From Oscillospiraceae bacterium (lineage in GTDB: Bacteria; Bacillota; Clostridia; Oscillospirales; CAG-272), in assembly GCA_009779295.1 (NCBI GenBank), contig WREN01000097.1:1-7965 (forward strand): a DNA stretch of 7,965 bases, written 5' to 3'. The notes under the pieces are model-generated. The model worked only from the letters and a program-made list of their open reading frames with translations. It was not told where the DNA came from and did no database searches. Of the stretch, positions 1 to 6,838 are shown one piece after another. The position numbers and the translations under genes were made by a program. Positions within the stretch are counted from its first letter, which is position 1, and every line of letters begins with the position of its first letter.

Positions 1-2720
1 CCCGGCTCGCCGATCGACTGCGCCGCGATAATTCCCACAGCTTCACCGACGTTGACTTTGTTGCCCGAAGCGAGGTCGGAACCGTAACACTGCACGCAAA
101 TGCCGTGTTTCGCTTTGCATTTCAAAATCGTGCGGATATGAACTTTATCGATACCGCATCCGATTATTTCCTTCACCTGTTCGTCGTTGAGCATAACACC
201 GTCGGACGCAATCAAATGACCTGTCTTAGGATTTATAATGTCGCCTATAATAAATCTTCCGAGCAATCTGTTGTTAAGCGGCTCGACTGTTTCCGTACCA
301 TCCATCAACGCCGTCACCCACATACCTTCGGTAGTACCGCAATCCTCTTCGCGGATGATGACGTCCTGCGAAACATCGACAAGCCTTCTTGTCAGATAGC
401 CTGAGTCCGCGGTTTTGAGCGCCGTATCCGACAAGCTCTTACGAGCGCCGCGCGCGGCGATGAAGTATTCCAATATATTCAAACCTTCGCGGAAATTGGA
501 TTTGATCGGGATTTCCATCGTTTTACCGGTCGCCGAATACATCAATCCGCGCATACCGACGAGCTGTCTCATCTGCGTGATGTTACCGCGCGCTCCGGAA
601 TCGCTCATCATTTTGAGCGAGTTGAACTTTTCAAAACCCTTCTGCATAGCGATGACGACGTCTTTTGCCGTTTGTTCCCAAATCTTCAGAACACTCTTGT
701 AGCGTTCGTCCTCCGTCAGCTCGCCGCGCTGGAAGTGGCGCGTGATGTTGTCAACTTTCCTCTCCGCGTCGGCGATAAGCGTATATTTCTCCGGAGGGAT
801 CGTCATGTCTGTAACGGACAGCGACATCGCGGCTCGCGTGGAATATTTGAATCCCATCGTTTTGATGTTATCAAGCACGGTCGCGGTCATCGTCAGCCCG
901 TGCTTCTTGATACAGCGGTCGATGATTTCGCCCAAATCTTTCTTCGCCGTAGTGAACATAACTTCGAGGTCAAAAACTTTTTCCGGATCGGTTCTGTCAA
1001 CGAATCCCAAATCCTGCGGCAGGAGCTGATTGAAAATCAATCTGCCCAATGTCGCGTCGATGAGCTTGCTTTTCATTTCGCCGTTCACTTCGCGGGTCAC
1101 CCTTATCTTTATAGGGGCGTGCAAACCAAGGAAACCGTTTTCGTAAGCCATCATCGCTTCGTTAAAATCCCTGTAAACGTGTCCCTCTCCGAGTTCGCCC
1201 GCTTTGTCAATAGTAAGATAGAACGAACCCAAAACCATGTCCTGCGCCGGAACGGTCACGGCGCGCCCGTCAACCGGCTTCAATAAGTTGTTCGCCGAGA
1301 GCATAAGGAATCTCGCCTCAGCCTGCGCTTCCGCGGATAACGGCACGTGCACCGGCATTTGGTCGCCGTCGAAATCGGCGTTGAACGCCGTACATACTAA
1401 CGGATGCAACTTGATTGCGCGGCCTTCGACCAGTATCGGTTCGAACGCCTGTATGGACAATCTGTGCAACGTCGGAGCGCGGTTCAACAAAACCGGATGT
1501 TCTTTTATCACGGTTTCAAGCGCGTCCCAAACGTCGTTGTTTACTTTTTCTACTTTTTTCTTCGCGTCTTTAATGTTCGAGGCTTTTTGCGTTTCAACCA
1601 AACGTTTCATTACGAACGGCTTGAACAGCTCCAAAGCCATTTCTTTCGGCAATCCGCATTGGAACAGTTTGAGTTCCGGACCCACGACGATAACCGAACG
1701 CCCCGAATAATCGACGCGTTTGCCGAGCAGGTTCTGACGGAAACGACCCTGTTTGCCGCGTAACATCTCGGACAATGATTTCAGCGGTCTGTTATTGGGG
1801 CCGGTGACAGGTTTACCGCGCCTGCCGTTGTCGATCAAAGCGTCAACGGCTTCCTGAAGCATACGCTTCTCGTTGCGGATAATTATATCCGGGGCGCGGA
1901 GTTCTTGTAATCTTCTTAATCTGTTGTTTCGGTTAATGACGCGCCTGTAGAGGTCGTTCAAATCCGACGACGCGAAACGCCCGCCGTCAAGCTGCACCAT
2001 CGGACGGATTTCCGGAGGTATAACCGGAACCACGTCAAGGATCATCCATTCGGGCTTATTGCCCGACTTCCGGAACGCCTCAACGACTTCGAGCCGTTTA
2101 ATGGTTCTTAATTTCTTCTGTCCTGTGGATGTTTCAAGCTCGGAACGTAATTGCACGGCGAGTCCTTCCACATCTATTTCCGTCAAAAGTTTTTTTATCG
2201 CTTCGGCGCCCATGCCTACTTTGAAATCTTTTTCGTATTTTTCATACGCTTTTCTGTATTCCGCTTCTGTCAGAAGCTGATTTTTGACCAGATCAGTATC
2301 CTGCCCGGGATCGATAACTATATACTGCGCGAAATACAGCACTTTTTCAAGCAGACGGGGCGATATGTCGAGCAGTAGCCCCATCCTTGACGGGATCGCC
2401 CTGAAATACCAGATGTGCGATACGGAAGCCGCCAATTCTATATGCCCCATACGTTCGCGGCGAACCTTTTTAGTCGTGACCTCAACTCCGCACTTCTCGC
2501 AGGTCTTGCCCTTGTAACGCACGCGCTTGTACCTGCCGCACATACATTCCCAGTCCTTTGACGGACCGAATATGCGCTCGCAGAACAAACCGTCCCGCTC
2601 GGCTTTCAATGTCCTGTAGTTTATCGTCTCAGGTTTTTTAACTTCACCTTTCGACCAGCTTCTTATCATTTCCGGAGATGCCAGTCCTATTTTAATAGAA
2701 TCAAATATATTATATTCCAT
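1..2720 (-). CDS. rpoC: RNA polymerase beta-prime subunit, N-terminal 906 codons (3' end beyond window)
   Basis: This is the largest subunit of bacterial RNA polymerase, which carries the active-site magnesium and the clamp. The ATG start at 2718-2720 gives MEYNIFDSIKIG and has a good ribosome binding site in the 16-bp gap after rpoB. Visible landmarks are: the N-terminal zinc ribbon with C59, C61, C74 and C77; the catalytic NADFDGDQM loop at residues 447-455 (nt 1356-1382) with the three Mg-binding aspartates; the F-loop MMSDSGARG near residue 705; the bridge helix around residues 750-784 (GARKSLSDTALKTADSGYL); and the second zinc site with C794, C868, C875 and C878, whose spacing matches E. 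coli 814/888/895/898. The frame stays open to the edge, ending in AAQSIGEP, the start of the trigger loop. About 300 further residues would be expected, since firmicute proteins are near 1200. Two local oddities are proline after DGDQM (P456) and serine at a bridge-helix glycine (S762). Identity is certain. Confidence 0.99.
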   Translation of the reverse strand, partial: MEYNIFDSIKIGLASPEMIRSWSKGEVKKPETINYRTLKAERDGLFCERIFGPSKDWECMCGRYKRVRYKGKTCEKCGVEVTTKKVRRERMGHIELAASVSHIWYFRAIPSRMGLLLDISPRLLEKVLYFAQYIVIDPGQDTDLVKNQLLTEAEYRKAYEKYEKDFKVGMGAEAIKKLLTEIDVEGLAVQLRSELETSTGQKKLRTIKRLEVVEAFRKSGNKPEWMILDVVPVIPPEIRPMVQLDGGRFASSDLNDLYRRVINRNNRLRRLQELRAPDIIIRNEKRMLQEAVDALIDNGRRGKPVTGPNNRPLKSLSEMLRGKQGRFRQNLLGKRVDYSGRSVIVVGPELKLFQCGLPKEMALELFKPFVMKRLVETQKASNIKDAKKKVEKVNNDVWDALETVIKEHPVLLNRAPTLHRLSIQAFEPILVEGRAIKLHPLVCTAFNADFDGDQMPVHVPLSAEAQAEARFLMLSANNLLKPVDGRAVTVPAQDMVLGSFYLTIDKAGELGEGHVYRDFNEAMMAYENGFLGLHAPIKIRVTREVNGEMKSKLIDATLGRLIFNQLLPQDLGFVDRTDPEKVFDLEVMFTTAKKDLGEIIDRCIKKHGLTMTATVLDNIKTMGFKYSTRAAMSLSVTDMTIPPEKYTLIADAERKVDNITRHFQRGELTEDERYKSVLKIWEQTAKDVVIAMQKGFEKFNSLKMMSDSGARGNITQMRQLVGMRGLMYSATGKTMEIPIKSNFREGLNILEYFIAARGARKSLSDTALKTADSGYLTRRLVDVSQDVIIREEDCGTTEGMWVTALMDGTETVEPLNNRLLGRFIIGDIINPKTGHLIASDGVMLNDEQVKEIIGCGIDKVHIRTILKCKAKHGICVQCYGSDLASGNKVNVGEAVGIIAAQSIGEP

Positions 2721-2727
2721 AAGCTAA

Positions 2728-2735
2728 CTCCCTCC
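2728..2735 (-). promoter_or_regulatory. rpoC ribosome binding site
   Basis: The minus strand reads GGAGGGAG just after the rpoB stop codon and 7 nt before the rpoC ATG. It fixes the rpoC start and lies in the 16-bp rpoB-rpoC gap, which has no room for a terminator or promoter. The two genes are therefore most simply read as one transcript. Confidence 0.85.
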
Positions 2736-2736
2736 A

Positions 2737-5700
2737 TTATATCTCTTCGTCGTAGTTGTCAAATTCATTGTCGTCATCTTCGTATTCGTCGTCTTCGTCT
2801 TCGTATTCGTATTCGTCGTCATACGCGGAATCGAACAGACCCTCTGTCATAACGCTCGTGCCCAAATCTTCGTCGGCTACCTCGGATACATATTTGCCTT
2901 CGCTCACGTCATCTTCGTTGAGCTTGGATAATTCGATCTCATTTCCGTCGTCGTCAAGCACCCTTACGTCCAAAGCAAGCGATTGAAGCTCTTTGACAAG
3001 CACTTTAAACGATTCGGGAACGCCCGGAGTCGGGATATTATGCCCCTTGACAATAGCTTCATATGTCTTGACACGTCCGGTAACGTCGTCGCTCTTGACT
3101 GTCAGAATTTCCTGCAAAGTATAGGCCGCGCCGTATGCCTCAAGCGCCCAGACTTCCATTTCGCCAAAACGCTGACCGCCGAACTGCGCTTTGCCGCCGA
3201 GCGGCTGCTGCGTGACAAGCGAATACGGACCCGTTGAACGCGCGTGGATTTTATCGTCAACCAGATGGTGCAGTTTCAGGTAATACATGTATCCCACCGT
3301 CACTTCGTTGTCGAACGGTTCGCCCGTACGTCCGTCATATAAAATGGTTTTGCCGTTCGGTTTTATCCCGGCCAGGTGCAAACATTCCATTAAATCTTCT
3401 TCCGACGCGCCGTCAAATACGGGCGTCATTATCTTCCAGCCCAGTTTTTTCGCTGCGAGCCCGAGATGGACTTCAAGTACCTGCCCGATATTCATCCGCG
3501 ACGGTACCCCGAGCGGATTCAAAACTATATCGAGCGGCGTGCCGTCAGGTAAAAACGGCATGTCTTCCGGCGGCAGTATCCTCGAAACAACGCCTTTGTT
3601 GCCGTGACGTCCAGCCATTTTATCGCCGACAGATATTTTTCTTTTTTGCGCGATATAAATTTTCACTTCTTTATTTACTCCCGGCGGCAGTTCGTCGGAG
3701 TTTTCTCTTGAGAAAACTTTTACGTCGACGACAATGCCCGATTCGCCGTGAGGCAGTCTCAATGATGTGTCGCGGACCTCCCTCGCCTTCTCGCCGAAAA
3801 TAGCGCGTAAAAGCCTTTCTTCGGCGGTGAGTTCGGTTTCGCCTTTCGGCGTGACTTTCCCTACCAATATATCTCCCGCGCGGACTTCCGTACCTTTGCG
3901 TATTATACCGTCCTGAGTCAGGTCTTTCAGCGCGTCGTCGCCCACGTTCGGGACTTCACGCGTTATCTCCTCGGGACCTAATTTCGTGTCGCGGGCCTCG
4001 TGCGAATATTCCTCTATGTGCACGGACGTGTAAACGTCGTTGCGCACAAGTTTTTCGTTGATCAGAACGGCGTCCTCGTAATTATATCCTTCCCATGTCA
4101 TAAAACCGATCAAAGCGTTTTTGCCGAGCGCGATCTCGCCGTTGCTGGTTGAAGGTCCGTCGGCTATTACCTGCCCTTTTTCAACATGATCGCCCTGATC
4201 GACGATCGGACGCTGGTTGATACAAGTACCCTGATTCGACCGCTTGAACTTGATTAATCTGTAGACGTCTTTTTTGCCGATGGCGTTGCGTATTATGATT
4301 TCATCCGCGCGGACTTTTTCAACAACCCCGCTTTCCCTCGCGCAAACGACTACGCCGGAGTCCACGGCGGCTTTATATTCCATACCCGTTCCTATTATCG
4401 GAGCGTCTGTTACCAGCAAAGGAACGGCCTGCTTCTGCATGTTCGAACCCATGAGCGCGCGGGAATTGTCGTCGTTTTCAAGGAACGGGATCATGGAAGT
4501 AGCGACCGAAACGACCATTTTCGGCGAAACGTCCATGTAGTCAACGCGCGAAACGTCTGCTTCGATAATTTCAGATTTATAACGCGCGATAACTTTTTTG
4601 TTTACAAATCTGTCGTTTTCGATCGGTTCATTCGCTTGCGCGATTATATAACCGTCCTCAACGTCAGCCGTCATGTAGACAATGACGTTTGTAACCAATC
4701 CTGTCGCCTTGTCGATCCTTCGGTACGGCGCTTCGATGAAGCCGTATTCGTTAATGCGCGCGTAAGTCGCGAGATACGAAATCAGACCGATATTCGGACC
4801 TTCAGGCGTTTCTATGGGGCACATCCTGCCGTAATGCGTGTAATGAACGTCGCGCACTTCAAACGACGCGCGTTCGCGCGACAGTCCCCCCGGTCCCAAA
4901 GCGGATAAACGGCGTTTGTGCGTAAGTTCCGCGAGAGGGTTGTTCTGGTCCATAAACTGCGAAAGCGGCGACGATCCGAAGAATTCGCGTATTGCCGTCA
5001 CGACGGGCCGGATGTTGATCAGCGCTTCGGGAGTCAATGATTCGCTGTCCTGGATAGTCATGCGTTCTTTGACTATTTTGTCCATGCGCGAGAACCCGAT
5101 GCGCAGTACGTTTTGCAGAAGTTCGCCTACCGAACGCAAACGGCGGTTCCCCAGATGGTCGATGTCGTCAACTGTGCCGATCTCGTGAGAAAGGCATACA
5201 AGATAATTGATCGACGCGAATATATCGTCTTTTGTGATGTGTTTCGGAACAAGCTCCGCGGTTCTGAATTTGATGTTCTCCCTGACTTTTTCATTGTCGC
5301 CTTCACAGGTGTTGATGATGTCAAGCAGAACGCTCAGCTTGACTTTCTCGTTGATACCCATGTCCTTGAGGTCGTAACCCAGAACGCTTTCGGGATAAAC
5401 CATCCCGTTTGAAAACACTTTGATTTCGTTGTTATTCTCAAGCCGCAGGTAAACTTCGTTTACGCCGGCGACTTCAATATCGCGGGACATTGCGGGAGTT
5501 ATCTTCTGACCGGCTTCATACAGGAACTCGCCCGTTATCGGGCTTACGACCGAACGCGCCAGCACGTGACCTTCGATGCGTTTGCCTATCGCTAATTTTT
5601 TATCGTACTTATATCTTCCGACGTTCGCTAAATCGTAGCGCTTGGGATCGAAAAACAGATTGTTTATAAGCAATTGCGCGCTCTCGACGAGCGGAGGTTC

Positions 5701-6477
5701 GCCGGGACGCAGCTTTTTGTAGATTTCTTTCAGCGCTTCCTCTCCGGGAGTGGTGCGGTTCTTCTCCGCTTCGCTTAATATAGGCGTGTCTTTTTCAAGC
5801 GTCGCCGTGATTTTAGGGTCGTCGCCGAAGAGAGAAAGAATCTCCGAATTCGTTTCAACCCCCAGCGCCCTTATCAATACCGTGACAAGTATCTTACGGT
5901 TCTTTTCTATGCGCACATAAAAAACGTCGTTGATGTCCGTTTCGTATTCGAGCCATGTCCCTCTGTACGGGATTATCGTGGAAGCGTAGACATGCTTGCC
6001 GGTTTTATCGATCGAGGATTCGTAATATATACCCGGCGACCGGACTATCTGCGAAACGATTACGCGTTCCGCTCCGTTGATTATGAACGTGCCGTTGTCC
6101 GTCATAAGCGGGAAATCGCCCATGAATATTTCGCGCTCGATTACTTCGCCGGAAGTCTTATTGAACAACCGCACGGTTACTCTTAGCGGCGCGGCGTAGT
6201 TGACGTCGCGCTCCTTACATTCCTCTACCGGATACTTAGGCGTCGAATCTATCGAATAATTTACAAACTCTATATAAAGGTTGCCGGAATAATCCGTGAT
6301 CGGCGAAACGTCCCGCAATACTTCTTTTAACCCCTCCGTGATAAACCAATTGTATGACTTCTTTTGTACCTCGATTAAATTGGGCATTTCTAACGCTTCA
6401 TCGATTTTTGCGTAACTCATTCTCACATTATTGCCGAGCTTATGAGGTTTGGGCAGCACATTATCCACTCCATTCAA
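2737..6477 (-). CDS. rpoB: RNA polymerase beta subunit (complete, 1246 aa)
   Basis: Beta is the second-largest RNA polymerase subunit; it forms the lobe, protrusion, flap and part of the catalytic centre. Landmarks are: RMSYAKIDEALEMPNLIEVQ at 19-38; the lobe and protrusion with GTFIINGAERVIVSQ at 129-143; the rifampicin pocket GSSPLSQFMDQNNPLAEL at 501-518 followed by THKRRLSALGPGG; ETPEGPNIGLI at 556-566; GYNYEDA at 797-803; the flap around 830-930; GDKMAGRHGNKGV at 951-963; and KAQFGGQRFGEMEVWALEAY at 1096-1115. D510, H520 and S525 (E. coli 516, 526, 531) are the usual drug-sensitive residues. The longest frame begins with TTG at 6475-6477, but this codon has no good Shine-Dalgarno. GTG at 6457-6459 (codon 7) has GGAG 8 nt upstream and may be the true start. 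The protein is about 50 residues longer than B. subtilis RpoB, mainly because of a C-terminal extension ending in a very acidic, tyrosine-rich tail (1219-1246). rpoC follows after 16 bp. Confidence 0.99.
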   Translation of the reverse strand: MNGVDNVLPKPHKLGNNVRMSYAKIDEALEMPNLIEVQKKSYNWFITEGLKEVLRDVSPITDYSGNLYIEFVNYSIDSTPKYPVEECKERDVNYAAPLRVTVRLFNKTSGEVIEREIFMGDFPLMTDNGTFIINGAERVIVSQIVRSPGIYYESSIDKTGKHVYASTIIPYRGTWLEYETDINDVFYVRIEKNRKILVTVLIRALGVETNSEILSLFGDDPKITATLEKDTPILSEAEKNRTTPGEEALKEIYKKLRPGEPPLVESAQLLINNLFFDPKRYDLANVGRYKYDKKLAIGKRIEGHVLARSVVSPITGEFLYEAGQKITPAMSRDIEVAGVNEVYLRLENNNEIKVFSNGMVYPESVLGYDLKDMGINEKVKLSVLLDIINTCEGDNEKVRENIKFRTAELVPKHITKDDIFASINYLVCLSHEIGTVDDIDHLGNRRLRSVGELLQNVLRIGFSRMDKIVKERMTIQDSESLTPEALINIRPVVTAIREFFGSSPLSQFMDQNNPLAELTHKRRLSALGPGGLSRERASFEVRDVHYTHYGRMCPIETPEGPNIGLISYLATYARINEYGFIEAPYRRIDKATGLVTNVIVYMTADVEDGYIIAQANEPIENDRFVNKKVIARYKSEIIEADVSRVDYMDVSPKMVVSVATSMIPFLENDDNSRALMGSNMQKQAVPLLVTDAPIIGTGMEYKAAVDSGVVVCARESGVVEKVRADEIIIRNAIGKKDVYRLIKFKRSNQGTCINQRPIVDQGDHVEKGQVIADGPSTSNGEIALGKNALIGFMTWEGYNYEDAVLINEKLVRNDVYTSVHIEEYSHEARDTKLGPEEITREVPNVGDDALKDLTQDGIIRKGTEVRAGDILVGKVTPKGETELTAEERLLRAIFGEKAREVRDTSLRLPHGESGIVVDVKVFSRENSDELPPGVNKEVKIYIAQKRKISVGDKMAGRHGNKGVVSRILPPEDMPFLPDGTPLDIVLNPLGVPSRMNIGQVLEVHLGLAAKKLGWKIMTPVFDGASEEDLMECLHLAGIKPNGKTILYDGRTGEPFDNEVTVGYMYYLKLHHLVDDKIHARSTGPYSLVTQQPLGGKAQFGGQRFGEMEVWALEAYGAAYTLQEILTVKSDDVTGRVKTYEAIVKGHNIPTPGVPESFKVLVKELQSLALDVRVLDDDGNEIELSKLNEDDVSEGKYVSEVADEDLGTSVMTEGLFDSAYDDEYEYEDEDDEYEDDDNEFDNYDEEI
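2740..2823 (-). repeat. Low-complexity acidic codon tract encoding the RpoB tail
   Basis: The last 28 codons of rpoB are almost all of the form GAN, TAY or AAY, giving a near-trinucleotide repeat (GAA TAC GAA GAC type units). They encode 19 Asp/Glu and 5 Tyr with no basic residue. This is directly visible. Such a tract could lengthen or shorten in frame by slippage without harming the conserved core, so tail length may differ among strains; that part is inference. Confidence 0.8.
6468..6471 (-). promoter_or_regulatory. Candidate Shine-Dalgarno deciding the rpoB start
   Basis: GGAG on the minus strand sits 8 nt before an in-frame GTG (6457-6459, codon 7 of the longest rpoB frame). The TTG that opens the longest frame (6475-6477) has only a weak GAGT about 13 nt upstream. 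Starting at GTG would give MLPKPHKLGNNVRMSYAK, still upstream of the conserved RMSY segment, so conservation does not settle the choice. The spacing favours GTG. Confidence 0.5.
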
Positions 6478-6478
6478 A

Positions 6479-6526
6479 TTAATAGACCATACTCAATACT
6501 CCGATAAACAAAGATAAAAATTTCAT
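6479..6526 (-). CDS. Possible leader peptide upstream of rpoB (15 aa)
   Basis: ATG at 6524-6526 opens a frame reading MKFLSLFIGVLSMVY and ends in TAA at 6479-6481, one base before the TTG of the longest rpoB frame. The peptide is hydrophobic with a single lysine, like a miniature signal segment. Its ribosome binding site is poor: AGGGG lies about 16 nt upstream. The closeness of its stop to the rpoB start suggests possible translational coupling. A 48-nt open frame in AT-rich DNA can easily arise by chance, so this is weakly supported. Confidence 0.2.
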   Translation of the reverse strand: MKFLSLFIGVLSMVY

Positions 6527-6547
6527 TAATAAACACTGACTACCCCT

Positions 6548-6581
6548 ACGGCATGCTGGTTACAGCCGAATTATAAGCCGT
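6548..6581 (-). other. Hairpin in the rpoB leader
   Basis: On the rpoB transcript, ACGGC and GCCGU form a 5-bp outer stem, and GCUG/CAGC closes a UAAC tetraloop inside it, with a large asymmetric internal loop between. There is no downstream U-run, so it is not an intrinsic terminator by itself. It is the only GC-rich structured element in the rpoB-rpsT intergenic region. It could be a protein-binding or mRNA-stability element; function unknown. Confidence 0.35.
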
Positions 6582-6679
6582 TACTGTTTGTTAATAAAAT
6601 TTCCGCTTTTTGATAAATAAATATTAAGTATGACCTTAGAAACATATTTCGGTATAAAATTTTACTTTCATATTTAATA

Positions 6680-6708
6680 ATGTTATCATGATTCTTTATT
6701 TTTGTCAA
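6680..6708 (-). promoter_or_regulatory. Likely housekeeping (SigA-type) promoter for rpoBC
   Basis: The minus strand carries a perfect -35 TTGACA (6703-6708), a 17-bp spacer, and a -10 TAACAT (6680-6685) preceded by TGA, an extended -10 signature. Predicted transcription starts near 6673. The -10 matches consensus at only 4 of 6 positions, compensated by the perfect -35 and the extended -10. AT-rich DNA upstream could act as an UP element. No better promoter was found in the leader. Confidence 0.65.
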
Positions 6709-6761
6709 TAAGTTTTTATAAATTAATAAAAATTTAACATATTAAATTTATGTAAAACTAC
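6709..6761. promoter_or_regulatory. AT-rich spacer between divergent promoters (possible shared UP element)
   Basis: These 53 bp lie between the -35 boxes of the leftward rpoB and rightward rpsT promoters and contain only five G or C bases, with several A and T runs. Such A/T tracts immediately upstream of -35 elements are typical binding sites for the alpha-subunit C-terminal domain and are common at strong ribosomal and polymerase promoters. The composition is seen directly; the function is inferred. Confidence 0.4.
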
Positions 6762-6790
6762 TTGAAATTTTTTACGATTCGTGGTATCAT
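6762..6790 (+). promoter_or_regulatory. Strong promoter for rpsT
   Basis: The -35 TTGAAA (6762-6767) and -10 TATCAT (6785-6790) are separated by exactly 17 bp. The bases TGG directly before the -10 make an extended -10 element (TGNTATNAT type). Each hexamer matches consensus at 5 of 6 positions. Transcription should start near 6797, leaving a leader of about 42 nt before the rpsT start codon. Confidence 0.8.
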
Positions 6791-6823
6791 TAGTAATTGT
6801 TAGATTTGTTTTATCGAAAGTAC

Positions 6824-6830
6824 AGGAGGT
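6824..6830 (+). promoter_or_regulatory. rpsT ribosome binding site (supports TTG start)
   Basis: AGGAGGT is a full-strength Shine-Dalgarno 8 nt upstream of TTG at 6839. No ATG or GTG competes nearby, and TTG yields the conserved S20 N-terminus MPNIKSAKKR, so this site settles the unusual start codon. Confidence 0.9.
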
Positions 6831-6838
6831 GAAAGATA

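Larger units (their letters stand above)
6478..6673 (-). promoter_or_regulatory. Long rpoB 5' leader with hairpin and small ORF
   Basis: If the TTGACA promoter at 6680-6708 is used, rpoB mRNA carries an untranslated leader of about 195 nt, far longer than needed for ribosome binding. Most of it is AT-rich, but 6541-6581 is an island of higher GC that can fold. In RNA sense, ACGGC at 6577-6581 can pair with GCCGU at 6548-6552, enclosing a GCUG-UAAC-CAGC hairpin. A 15-codon ORF follows and stops 1 nt before the TTG of rpoB. I do not recognise a known riboswitch or the L10-type leader here. Regulatory function is inferred. Confidence 0.4.

Noticed and set aside
672..1286. Plus-strand open frame of 204 codons inside rpoC
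   Set aside because: It is antisense to conserved beta-prime sequence including the region next to the active site, shows no recognisable family features, and has no ribosome binding site. It is a shadow of strong codon bias.
2756..2986. Serine-rich plus-strand frame opposite the rpoB tail
   Set aside because: The serine run is simply the reverse complement of the acidic GAN/TAN codons. There is no Shine-Dalgarno.
3234..3803. Plus-strand open frame of 189 codons inside rpoB
   Set aside because: It is antisense to the conserved beta flap and GDKMAGRHGNKG region. The product is Arg/Ser/Cys-rich and looks like noise.
5127..5324. Minus-strand frame of 65 codons within rpoB in another phase
   Set aside because: It overlaps well-conserved rpoB coding sequence in a different phase and has no independent start signals.
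6570..6575. TATAAT on the minus strand as a second rpoB promoter
   Set aside because: The best -35 candidate, TTAACA, is only 13 bp away, and nothing suitable lies at 16-18 bp. There is no extended -10. It falls within the hairpin region.
6588..6616. TTGTTA/TGATAA as an additional plus-strand promoter toward rpsT
   Set aside because: The -10 match is poor, and the extended -10 promoter at 6762-6790 is clearly better and closer.
6637..6671. 11-codon frame (MKVKFYTEICF) at the predicted rpoB transcript start
   Set aside because: It lies in AT-rich DNA, has no Shine-Dalgarno, and starts within 2-3 nt of the predicted transcription start. It is best explained by chance.
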